Notes under the pieces: model-generated
Told to the model about the DNA's origin: nothing
The model's database searches: none
What the model saw: the letters and a program-made list of their open reading frames with translations, nothing else
Part shown: piece after piece, positions 30,013 through 37,039 of the stretch
Layout of the letters: every line of letters begins with the position of its first letter
Numbering within the stretch: the stretch's first letter is position 1
Source of the DNA: Planctomycetota bacterium
Lineage (GTDB): Bacteria; Planctomycetota; JAFGQW01
NCBI GenBank assembly: GCA_016935485.1
Contig: JAFGQW010000094.1
Coordinates: 1 to 55,812, forward strand
DNA length: 55,812 bases
Reading direction: 5' to 3'
Made by a program: the position numbers and the translations under genes

Positions 30013-30988
30013 GCTCGAGGCGGTCTGTCCGCTTTGCGACCGGGCGCACCCGATCCGCCTCGAGTCGGTCGCGTGCAACCTCTGCGGCGCCGACCGGAAG
30101 GAGGAGCTCTTCTGGCGGGGGGATCTCGCCCTGGGGCTCGGTGGGAGGTTTCGGGTCGTCAGGTGCGGCGGCTGCGGTCTGCGCTATCTCGATCCCCGTC
30201 CGGCGGCCGAGGACATCGACTACTACTACCCGCCGTCGTACGAGATGCACCGGCCGACGCCCGCACCCGGCACGCGCGACGGCTACGCCGCCTGGCGCCA
30301 GGATTTCTGCCAGCGCAAGCGCTGCCGGCTGGTCTCGCGCCACCGGCGGCACGGGCGCGCCCTCGATGTGGGCTGCGCGGACGGGCATTTCCTGCGCGTG
30401 CTGAGCCGGTGGGGAGAGTGGGACGTGCGCGGCGTGGAGCGCGCGGCCGCGGTGGCGGGCCGGGCCCGCGAACGCCACGGTCTCGACGTGACCACGGGGA
30501 GCATCGCCGAGGTCGAGCTGCCCGCGGCGCACTTCGATCTCGTCACCCTGTGGGACGTGATCGAGCACCTGCATGACCCGAGGGGCGCCCTCGAGCGCAT
30601 CGCGGCGTCTCTCAAGCCGGGCGGGCTGCTCGTGCTGAGCACGCCGGTCTCGAACTCGCTGGATGCGCGCCTCTTCGGGCGCTACTGGATCGGATACGAG
30701 ATCCCGCGGCACCTCTACTTCTTCTCCATGGAGACGCTGACCGCACTCCTGGCCGCGACCGGCTTCAAGATCGTGGAGACGCGCGTGCTCTTCGGCAGCG
30801 ACTTCGCGCTGGCCGACCAGCTCCGGTTCACGCTCCGCGGCAGGGGGGCACCGCTTGCGGTCTACGGCGCGGCGAGCGTGATCGCGCGCAGCCGGCCCTG
30901 GCGCTGGGCGCTGGCGCCGATCTTCAAGCTCCTCGACCTCGCGAAGCTCACGACGCCGCGCACGGTCGTGTGCGTGAAGGGAGGCTGA
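29987..30988 (+). CDS. Zinc-ribbon class I SAM-dependent methyltransferase
   Basis: 333 residues. The N-terminus carries CPLC, CNLCGADRKEELFWRGD and CGGCGLRYLDPRP cysteine pairs, the layout of sugar C- or O-methyltransferases and other surface-glycan methylases. The Rossmann SAM site is ALDVGCADGHFLRVLSRWG, and the post-motif is FDLVTLWDVIEHLHDPRGALERIAASLKPGG. The C-terminal part (IPRHLYFFSMETLTALLAATGF) is characteristic of this group. It overlaps the glycosyltransferase by 26 bases. The acceptor is unknown; a sugar on the glycan built by the neighbour is the simplest reading. Confidence 0.88.
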   Translation: MRPKPLASELEAVCPLCDRAHPIRLESVACNLCGADRKEELFWRGDLALGLGGRFRVVRCGGCGLRYLDPRPAAEDIDYYYPPSYEMHRPTPAPGTRDGYAAWRQDFCQRKRCRLVSRHRRHGRALDVGCADGHFLRVLSRWGEWDVRGVERAAAVAGRARERHGLDVTTGSIAEVELPAAHFDLVTLWDVIEHLHDPRGALERIAASLKPGGLLVLSTPVSNSLDARLFGRYWIGYEIPRHLYFFSMETLTALLAATGFKIVETRVLFGSDFALADQLRFTLRGRGAPLAVYGAASVIARSRPWRWALAPIFKLLDLAKLTTPRTVVCVKGG

Positions 30989-31117
30989 CGTGGCCATGGA
31001 CCTTGCGGGCCCCGCGGAAGGCGGGCGGCCGCCGCGCGCGCGCTTCGGGTTCGGGGCCGGCGCGGCGGGCGGCGGCGTGCCGGCGGGCCGGCGGGCGGGA
31101 TCGGGGGGAGGCGCTGC

Positions 31118-31855
31118 GTGATCGAGATCAAGCACGGCCTGGCGCCATGCCCACAGACTGCCTACGAGCGCTTCTACGCCGCGCGGACCACCGAGCACGA
31201 GCTCGACTACTACCTCTGGCTGCTCCGGCTGCTCGGGCTGCGCGCGGGCGAGCGGCTCCTCGACGTCGGCTGCGGCGAAGGGGCGCTCGTCCGCGCGGTG
31301 CGCGCGCGGCAGGTCGCGGCCTGGGGCGTCGACGTCGCGCGCAAGGCGCTGGAGAGCGCGGGCGGCGCGAGCGGCGGTGACCGGGCTGTGGTCCAGGCGG
31401 ACGGGGAACGGCTGCCGTTTCCGGATCGGTGCTTCGACGTCGTGACCTCGGTCGGGAGCCTCGAGCACTACGCCGACCCGGAACGGGGCGCGGGGGAGCT
31501 TGCGCGGGTGCTCGTGCCGGGAGGCCGGGCGCTGGTGCTCGTGCCCAACACGTTCGGCCTGCTCTGGACCGTGAAGCACGCCCTGCGGACGGGCGAGATC
31601 TTCGACGACGGGCAGCCGATCCAGCGCTACGGGACGCGCGGGGAGTGGGAGCGGCTGCTGGTGCGGCAGGGGCTCCGCGTCGCGCGCGTCGTCGGCTTTG
31701 ATGTCCCGGTGCGTCCGCAGCGCGTCCGGAGCTGGCTCGGGCTGCTGGTGCGCCCGCGCACGCTGGGCCTCACGCTGATCGGACGCTTCCTGATTCCGGT
31801 GAACCTCGCGAGCTGCCTGGTCTACCTGTGCCGCCGGGAAGGGGGGGCGGGATGA
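31118..31855 (+). CDS. SAM-dependent methyltransferase (type 11)
   Basis: 245 residues. GTG start with GGGGAGG upstream. YERFYAARTTEHELDYYLWLL is followed by the SAM motif LLDVGCGEGALVRAVRAR, acidic VDVARKAL, LPFPDRCFDVVTSVGSLEHYADPERGAGELARVLVPGG and a hydrophobic C-terminal segment (LTLIGRFLIPVNLASCLVYL) that may contact the membrane. It follows a 129-base GC-rich gap without a gene. Its stop overlaps the ATG of the next gene. Confidence 0.88.
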   Translation: MIEIKHGLAPCPQTAYERFYAARTTEHELDYYLWLLRLLGLRAGERLLDVGCGEGALVRAVRARQVAAWGVDVARKALESAGGASGGDRAVVQADGERLPFPDRCFDVVTSVGSLEHYADPERGAGELARVLVPGGRALVLVPNTFGLLWTVKHALRTGEIFDDGQPIQRYGTRGEWERLLVRQGLRVARVVGFDVPVRPQRVRSWLGLLVRPRTLGLTLIGRFLIPVNLASCLVYLCRREGGAG

Positions 31856-32610
31856 CGCCCGGTCCGTGCCGGCTCGCCTTCGCCGCCCGCGCCGTCGGGC
31901 GGCGGATGGGGCGGTGGATCCGCCGGATCGCCGGTCTCGGGCGCCGCTCCGCGGGGCGCACGGCTTCCGACTACGATGCGAGATGGCGCGCGTCGCTGCG
32001 CGCGTGGCTGGCCTACCACCAGCGCGAGGTCGTCTTCGACCGGTGCCGCTGGATGGGTGTGCGCGTCCTGAAGAACCCGCTCGATCTGTGGATCTACCAG
32101 GAGCTCCTCCACCGCGTCCGGCCCGATCGACTCGTCGAGATCGGCAGCTACGAGGGCGGCAGCACGCTGTTCTTCGCGCATCTGTTCGATCTCCTGGGGC
32201 ACGGCGCGGTGATCTCGGTCGACCGCGATCGGGCGCCGTTCGTGGTGCGCCATCCGCGGATCGTCGAGGTCACCGGCGACTGCGCCGCGCCCGAGACGGT
32301 CGCGAAGGTCGCCGAGCTGTGCCGGGGCCACAAGGTCCTCCTGGTCCACGACGGAGAGCACGCCCGGGAGGCGGTGCTCAGGGATCTCCGGCTCTACGCC
32401 GACCTCGTCGCCGTCGGGAGCTACCTCATCGTCGAGGACGGCATCGTGGATCTGTTTCCGGCCGGCGGCGCCTTCGGCCGGCTGGCCGCGGGGCCGCTCG
32501 AGGCGATCGAGGCGTTTCTTGCCGAGCGGCCCGACTTCCGGCCGGACGAGAGCTGCGAGCGCTACGTGCTGACCTACAACCCGCGCGGCTTCCTCCGGCG
32601 CATCCGCTGA
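31852..32610 (+). CDS. CmcI-like (cephalosporin hydroxylase/rhamnosyl O-methyltransferase) family protein
   Basis: 252 residues; the ATG forms an ATGA overlap with the preceding methyltransferase. The CmcI family core is visible: ADGSRWMGVRVLKNPLD-like RWMGVRVLKNPLDLWIYQELLHRVRPDRLVEIGSYEGGSTLFFA, ISVDRDRAP, GDCAAPETV, VLLVHDGEHAREAVLRDLRLYADLVAVGSYLIVEDG and a C-terminal YNPRGFLRR. Members methylate sugars such as rhamnose or hydroxylate small molecules. With a rhamnosyltransferase-like enzyme in the same operon, sugar O-methylation is the likelier role. Confidence 0.87.
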   Translation: MTPGPCRLAFAARAVGRRMGRWIRRIAGLGRRSAGRTASDYDARWRASLRAWLAYHQREVVFDRCRWMGVRVLKNPLDLWIYQELLHRVRPDRLVEIGSYEGGSTLFFAHLFDLLGHGAVISVDRDRAPFVVRHPRIVEVTGDCAAPETVAKVAELCRGHKVLLVHDGEHAREAVLRDLRLYADLVAVGSYLIVEDGIVDLFPAGGAFGRLAAGPLEAIEAFLAERPDFRPDESCERYVLTYNPRGFLRRIR

Positions 32611-32652
32611 ACGGGGGCCGGTGGACCGCCTCGGCGGCCGCGCGGTGCCGGC

Positions 32653-33471
32653 CTACTCGAACACCAGCACGATCGGTCGGGTCACGACGCCGATTCCGCT
32701 CGGGCTCGCGGCGTCGAGCGTGACGGCCGCGGCCCACAGGCGCAGGCCGGTCAGCTTCCCGAGCGACGACAGGTCGAGCGTGGCCGAGGCGCGGGCGGCG
32801 GCGCTCAGGGTGCCGATGTTTCCCTTGAGGAACGCGGTCAGCACGCCGCGGAGGCTGCCGAAGAACACCGTGTCCGGGGTCAGCTGGATCACGCGCGTGT
32901 CGACCGGGATACCCGGCCGGAAACCGGAGGCGGACAGCCCGAGCGCGAAGAACCGGCCGGCCTGTCCGGGCACATGGACGTCGAGGGCGTAGACGTTCGG
33001 CGCGGTGCGGCGGCTGACGAGGTTGCGCTCGGCGTAGAAGCAGGCGCCGGTGCGGGTGACGCCGGCGTGCGTCGTGATGGTCTGGCCGGTGATGTCGATG
33101 CGGTTGGTGACGGCCGCGCCGACCACGATCTCGCCGGTGCCCGACCAGCGGTCAAACGCGATGGCGTTGGCGTTGCCGGAGTTCGGGGTGACGGTCGTGT
33201 AGGTGTTGGTGGCCTGGTCGATGCGGTAGACGGTGCCGCTGGCGCCGGCGCCGATGAGGAGGCGTTCCGGCGCACGCTGCGCGAGTTCGGCTACCTCCTG
33301 GCGGGGGAGGAAGTCCGGCCCGCGCGCACCGGCCGGGCGCGGCCCGCCGGAGCCGCAGGTTCCTCCCACGGTTGAGGGCCCATCTCGCAGCTCCGGATGC
33401 GTCCCCTGGATCCGCAGCACGGTTCCCAGGTAGCTGTGGGAGCGCTGGTCGAAGCTCCGGGTCAGCCACAT
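32653..33471 (-). CDS. Probable 5'-truncated secreted propeller protein with shared C-terminal domain
   Basis: 272 residues from the first ATG, but no signal peptide, and an in-frame stop lies 11 codons upstream. The middle has propeller-like repeats (ERLLIGAGASGTVYRIDQATNTYTTV, GEIVVGAAVTNRIDITGQTITTH). The last 100 residues (ALGLSASGFRPGIPVDTRVIQLTPDTVF ... GLRLWAAAVTLDAASPSGIGVVTRPIVLVF) align with the C-terminal domain of the SBBP protein and of the five tandem paralogs near the right end. Family members are exported, so loss of the signal region suggests a remnant. It sits at the edge of the accessory stretch reaching to the tmRNA gene. Confidence 0.65.
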   Translation of the reverse strand: MWLTRSFDQRSHSYLGTVLRIQGTHPELRDGPSTVGGTCGSGGPRPAGARGPDFLPRQEVAELAQRAPERLLIGAGASGTVYRIDQATNTYTTVTPNSGNANAIAFDRWSGTGEIVVGAAVTNRIDITGQTITTHAGVTRTGACFYAERNLVSRRTAPNVYALDVHVPGQAGRFFALGLSASGFRPGIPVDTRVIQLTPDTVFFGSLRGVLTAFLKGNIGTLSAAARASATLDLSSLGKLTGLRLWAAAVTLDAASPSGIGVVTRPIVLVFE

Positions 33472-33524
33472 GCGCGGCTGGACCGACAGCAGGTCGCCCC
33501 CTCACCGGAGCTTCGCGTCGTCTC

Positions 33525-34850
33525 TCATGACCGCCGCCTCCGTTGCGCCGCGCGATCCCAGCGCTTTCTCGCCCGGTCCCGGAACGACGGCTCCTTCGTC
33601 ATTCGCCCCCGGTCGAGACGCTCGAAGCCCGGCATGAAGCTGCTCTTCCGGCCGTGCTCCTCCCGAATCTCCGCGGCCAGGGCATTCCATTCCCGGTCGC
33701 GTCCCTCCTTGAGCAGGATCTTCCGGGCCGTCTCGAGGTTGCCGAGGGCCGCGCCGTAGTACTTGCTCTTCTTCGCCTCGACGAGCCTGAGCGCCATGGC
33801 GATGTGGAGCTTGGCGGCGAGCAGGGGGTGCGACTTCGCGAGCTTCTTCGCCGCCGGGTCCGTCGTGTAGTGGCTCAGGGCCACGAGCTTGGCGCGGGGC
33901 GTCTGCTCCACGACCTCCGCCAGGCGCTCCCATTCCTTCGTCTTCACGAGGAAGTCGATCCGGGAAGAGAGGTCGGCACCGTCGAGCGCGGCGAGCGCCT
34001 TGGTGTGCCATGCGGCCCGCTCGCCCTTGGGGACGAACTTCATCAGCTCCTCGTAGGAGTAGATCGACGGTCGCCGCCGGTAGTCCTCCCAGGCGGAGGC
34101 GAGGGCGTCGCCGCCCCTGCCGAGCTTCTTCAGGATCTGTCGCTTCAGGTCGGGGAGATGCCAGGCGGATCGGTTCGGCCAGCGGTCCTGCTGCTCCAGC
34201 TCCAAGCCGCGTTCGACCCAGGTGAGGGCGTCCTCGGGCCGCCGCCGCCTGAGGCACATCTCGGCGAGCGTCTCGCAATCCGCTGGCGCCAGGTCGTCGT
34301 CTTTCTCGCAGAGCGCGCGGTAGGCATCGACCTCCCGCCGCTTCTGGTGGATCGTCTTCAGGACCTCGACCTTGCGGCGATGAGCGTAGCTTTCCTTCCC
34401 GCCGTCGCCGGACCGGTCCCGCACCGCGCGCTCGAATGCGCCGAGCCCCTTGCGGTCCAGGACCTTGACGGCCTCTTTCTCCAAACCGTGGCAATAGGCG
34501 TAGTCGTCGTTCTCCATCCACGAGATCAGCATACCGGCCGTCTCTTCCGGCTCCGCCCCGGCCGCCTGTCGCGCCCGGATCCAGTCGCAGAAGAGCCTCT
34601 CCACGAACTGACCGAAGCTCCCGCTGGAGTCGTCGATCTCCGCCGATTTCTCGTAGCATCCGGCGATGAACATCTCCAGGAGCGCCACGGCACGTGCCGC
34701 ATCTCCCTTCTTGATCAGAGGTGCGATCCGCGTCCGCACCGCCTCGACCTGCTCGACGAAACCCCAGCTCTCGCGGTACCCGACGAACGCGCCGGGCGAC
34801 AGCGCGTCCTCGATGGCGTGTTCCAGTTCATCCCCTCGTCTCCTGGCCAT
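33525..34850 (-). CDS. DUF6880-like helical-repeat protein
   Basis: 441 residues, predicted all-helical with TPR/HEAT-like units (DAARAVALLEMFIAGCYEK, CETLAEMCLRRRRPEDALTWVERGLEL, SRIDFLVKTKEWERLAEVVEQT, NLETARKILLKEGRDREWNALAAEIREEH) and a very basic C-terminus. The pattern resembles DUF6880 proteins, often found with SWIM zinc-finger domains, whose function is not known. The SWIM domain is absent here. AGGAGT directly precedes the ATG. It lies in the accessory region between the truncated propeller gene and the GIY-YIG nuclease. Confidence 0.75.
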   Translation of the reverse strand: MARRRGDELEHAIEDALSPGAFVGYRESWGFVEQVEAVRTRIAPLIKKGDAARAVALLEMFIAGCYEKSAEIDDSSGSFGQFVERLFCDWIRARQAAGAEPEETAGMLISWMENDDYAYCHGLEKEAVKVLDRKGLGAFERAVRDRSGDGGKESYAHRRKVEVLKTIHQKRREVDAYRALCEKDDDLAPADCETLAEMCLRRRRPEDALTWVERGLELEQQDRWPNRSAWHLPDLKRQILKKLGRGGDALASAWEDYRRRPSIYSYEELMKFVPKGERAAWHTKALAALDGADLSSRIDFLVKTKEWERLAEVVEQTPRAKLVALSHYTTDPAAKKLAKSHPLLAAKLHIAMALRLVEAKKSKYYGAALGNLETARKILLKEGRDREWNALAAEIREEHGRKSSFMPGFERLDRGRMTKEPSFRDRARKRWDRAAQRRRRS

Positions 34851-35477
34851 GGCTACTCCTGGTGAATGTTCCCACCTGCCTCCGCGGTGCCGTACCTGCG
34901 CCCCGAGTTCGTGGGCTTGCGCGTGACCGTGATCTTCGGTAGGCCCGCCCGCGGCTGTCTAGACAATAAGCCCCGAGTTTCTTCGCACCGCGAGAGGAAA
35001 CCCGAAGCTTCTGCGAGCACGGCAGTTATACTCGCCACGACTTCGCGCCACACAGAACCGCGTCGGCCATCGGGTGCTCCCTTCTTTCTTCCTCTTCTTC
35101 TCTTCTTCAGAAGCTGAGAGCTGACAGCTGATGGCTGTGGGCTGCGGGCGAAGCCCGCGCTACGTTACGCGATCGGGACCGGGAAAGCCAGGCAGGGCGG
35201 CTTTCCCCTTCAAGACGAGGACCACGAGCCCGGCGCCTTTCATCGGCCTTCGCGGCCCTGACCCGAGAGAGCGCCTCGGCGACCGGAGGGAAGAAGGTGG
35301 CAATCGCCTGAACGACTTCCACTGGGGCGGCCGGCGCGTTGTCTAGCCGCCCCTTCCGCAGGAACCCTCTCCGCTGGGCCATCTTCGCCGCATCGCTGGC
35401 GGATTCGTCCGTCACAGGCCGCGCCCCATCGCATCGAACGTGCGGGAGGTTTGCGAGCCGGGAAACGCGTCGCTCTG
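34851..35477. other. 627-base region without a confident gene; short repeats
   Basis: Lower GC than its surroundings. It contains a pyrimidine tract (about 35086-35109), repeated AGCTGA-type units (about 35111-35140) and a GCGGGC-gaa-GCCCGC hairpin at about 35150-35164. A 152-codon minus-strand frame (35107-35565) shows no recognisable domain, runs into the GIY-YIG gene in another frame, and is more likely debris. Confidence 0.4.
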
Positions 35478-35768
35478 CTACGAAGGCGAACGGCGCGCTC
35501 GGCTGAGCCGGGCGAGCTGGTCCCAATCGCCGGCGATGAGCGCATCCTTCTTGGCGCGGCTCCATCGTTTGGGCTGGCGCTCCCGCCGGACGGCGGCGGA
35601 TCGGGTAGGGAGGGACTCGGTGTACACGAGCTTGACGGGTCGGCGGGAGCAGGTGTGCTTGGCCCCACGGCCGTCATTGTGCGCGGCCTCCCGGCCCGCG
35701 AGGTCCTGGGTGCTGCCGATGTAGTAGGTTCCGTCGGCGCAGCGGAGGATGTAGATGTGAAAGGACAT
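35478..35768 (-). CDS. GIY-YIG nuclease superfamily protein (UPF0213-like)
   Basis: 96 residues. The ATG at 35768 with GGAG upstream gives the canonical beginning MSFHIYILRCADGTYYIGSTQDLAGREAAHN. GIY-YIG appears as YIL...YIGST, followed by Arg, His (HN) and a Glu (VYTESLPTRSAAVRRERQPKRWSRAKKDALI). This is the small single-domain UrbX/YhbQ-type group, whose cellular role is unclear. It lies about 210 bases beyond the tmRNA 3' end, a typical island position. The upstream extension of the frame is not coding. Confidence 0.9.
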   Translation of the reverse strand: MSFHIYILRCADGTYYIGSTQDLAGREAAHNDGRGAKHTCSRRPVKLVYTESLPTRSAAVRRERQPKRWSRAKKDALIAGDWDQLARLSRARRSPS

Positions 35769-35881
35769 TGGGCTCCACGGAGAATGTTGGATCGAGGTAC
35801 AACGCTTCCGTCGGACTGGGGTTTCGGCCCTTCGGCTCGCTTTGCGCACCGCGCGACGCGCGGGGCCACGCTCGCTCAGGG

Positions 35882-35984
35882 CTCCATTCGACTCGCTTTC
35901 AGGTGAGATCCCCGTACGGGAGGCCTGCCATGAGCGAGCGCGGGGAGCGCTCGGCAGAGCGCTCCCCGCGCGAGTCGAATGGAG
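35882..35984. repeat. Nested inverted repeats at the tmRNA 3' end
   Basis: Outer arms of 15 bp (35882-35896 and 35970-35984) are perfect inverted copies; the right arm is the last bases of the tmRNA gene and its immediate flank. Inside is a second perfect hairpin with a 15-bp stem and 4-base loop (35938-35971) that may act as the tmRNA transcription terminator, although no T run follows. A further 10-bp pair (cgctcgctca / tgagcgagcg) lies between. Confidence 0.7.
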
Positions 35985-36329
35985 GCGGCGGGAGTTGAAC
36001 CCGCGTCCCGAGGTCACGCCGAATGTGAGTCCACGATCATCACCCGCGCGCGCGATCACTGACCGGGGACCCGCGGGCCCGTCGTCCGGCCAGCTATGCC
36101 TCCCTGGAGCTTCGCCGGTTGACCGGAGACCGCTGTCAACCCGCTAGCCTGCTGTCAGCGTTCGGCCCACCCGCAGGCGAGGCGAGCCGAACGTGCCGCC
36201 GCTAGTTAGGCGGCAAGTGCATAGTTGTGGTCTGCACTTGGTGTTTAGGCTCAGGTGTTTTACGAGGCCGCCTGAAACCTCGGATCGCATCACACTCTTT
36301 GTGGACCTGGTCGAAACCGGTGCGCCCCC
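35980..36329 (-). ncRNA. ssrA: tmRNA (SsrA)
   Basis: Rescues stalled ribosomes by trans-translation. The 5' end GGGGGCGCACCGGTTTCGACC pairs its first seven bases with the 3' CGCCTCC (one G-U). A T-arm-like hairpin GCGGG-TTCAACT-CCCGC precedes the 3' end, followed by discriminator A. The resume codon GCA opens a tag frame at 36235-36206 encoding ADHNYALAA then TAA, a normal ClpXP-type degron ending in LAA. CCA is not encoded and must be added. It starts 34 bases after smpB on the same strand. Confidence 0.96.
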
Positions 36330-36363
36330 TTTCCTGCATTCTTGGCGCCGGTCCAGGGGAGCC

Positions 36364-36822
36364 TCAGCGGTAGGATCGGTCGATCTCCCGCCGGTGCTCC
36401 TCCTTCCTCAGCTTCTCGCGCTTGTCGTACTTGCGCTTGCCCCGCCCGAGGCCCAGCTCGACCTTGACGAGGCTCGCCTTGAAGTATATCGCAAGCGGTA
36501 CCACAGTGAGCCCCTTTTCGTGGACTTTCGCCCGGAGCTGGTGGAGCTCCCGCCGGTGGAGGAGCAGCTTCCGGGGCCGCGTCGGGTCGTGGTTCATCCG
36601 GTTGCCGTGCTCGTACTCGGCGATGTTCAGTCCGAGGAGGAAGAGCTCCCCCTCGAGGAACCGGCCGTAGGCCTCGGCCAGGCTCACCTTGCCGGCGCGG
36701 AGGCTTTTCACCTCGGTCCCCACCAGGACGATCCCGCACTCGTGGCGCTCGAGGATCTCGTAGTCGAAGAGCGCGCGCTTGTTGCGCGCGATGTTCCGCC
36801 TGGCGGAGGGCTTCTTCTCCAT
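36364..36822 (-). CDS. smpB: SsrA-binding protein SmpB
   Basis: 152 residues; binds the tmRNA tRNA-like domain and delivers it to stalled ribosomes. Conserved NKRALFDYEILERHECGIVLVGTEVKSLRAGKVSLAEAYGRF, ELFLLGLNIAEYEHGN, HDPTRPRKLLLHRREL and the basic tail GRGKRKYDKREKLRKEEHRREIDR. The ATG at 36822 begins the usual basic N-terminus (MEKKPSARRN). No strong ribosome-binding site is seen there, so a start further upstream in the open frame cannot be excluded. It lies immediately upstream of ssrA and likely shares its transcript. Confidence 0.95.
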   Translation of the reverse strand: MEKKPSARRNIARNKRALFDYEILERHECGIVLVGTEVKSLRAGKVSLAEAYGRFLEGELFLLGLNIAEYEHGNRMNHDPTRPRKLLLHRRELHQLRAKVHEKGLTVVPLAIYFKASLVKVELGLGRGKRKYDKREKLRKEEHRREIDRSYR

Positions 36823-36857
36823 GGGCGCGCGCGTCGGCTTCCGGGCGAACGAGGGAG

Positions 36858-36887
36858 TTGACAGGACAAGGAGGTAAGATGTATACC
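36858..36887 (+). promoter_or_regulatory. Predicted promoter of tRNA-Leu
   Basis: TTGACA (perfect -35), 18-base spacer, TATACC, 31 bases before the tRNA 5' end. Its -10 shares the palindrome GTATAC with the opposing smpB promoter. Confidence 0.65.
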
Positions 36888-36908
36888 TTGCCCGCCTCGA
36901 GTGGCCAA
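36880..36908 (-). promoter_or_regulatory. Predicted promoter of smpB-ssrA
   Basis: On the minus strand TTGGCC, 17-base spacer, TATACA. The -10 (36880-36885) overlaps the tRNA-Leu -10 (36882-36887) on the other strand. Confidence 0.6.
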
Positions 36909-36918
36909 GCAAATCAGT

Positions 36919-37005
36919 GCCGAAGTGGCGGAACTGGCAGACGCGCTAGGTTCAGGACCTAGTCGCCTTCGGGCGGTAAGGGTTCGAGTCCCTTCTTCGG
37001 CACCA
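36919..37005 (+). tRNA. tRNA-Leu (anticodon CAG)
   Basis: 87 bases including encoded CCA. Acceptor GCCGAAG/CTTCGGC, anticodon stem CTAGG/CCTAG with loop TTCAGGA (CAG reads CUG), a long class II variable arm (cgccttcgggcg), and T-arm AAGGG-TTCGAGT-CCCTT. Confidence 0.97.
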
Positions 37006-37039
37006 CTTCCGGTCTGCTTTCCGGCGGCGAGTTTCCGCC

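Noticed and set aside
30970-31380. Plus-strand frame across the gap between the two methyltransferase genes
   Set aside because: Arg/Ala/Gly noise that continues out of frame into the second methyltransferase.
34853-35053. 66-codon minus-strand frame directly upstream of the DUF6880-like gene
   Set aside because: The only nearby ribosome-binding site belongs to the downstream gene; composition looks random and it may be debris.
35107-35565. 152-codon minus-strand frame
   Set aside because: No recognisable domain, no ribosome-binding site, and it overlaps the GIY-YIG gene in another frame.
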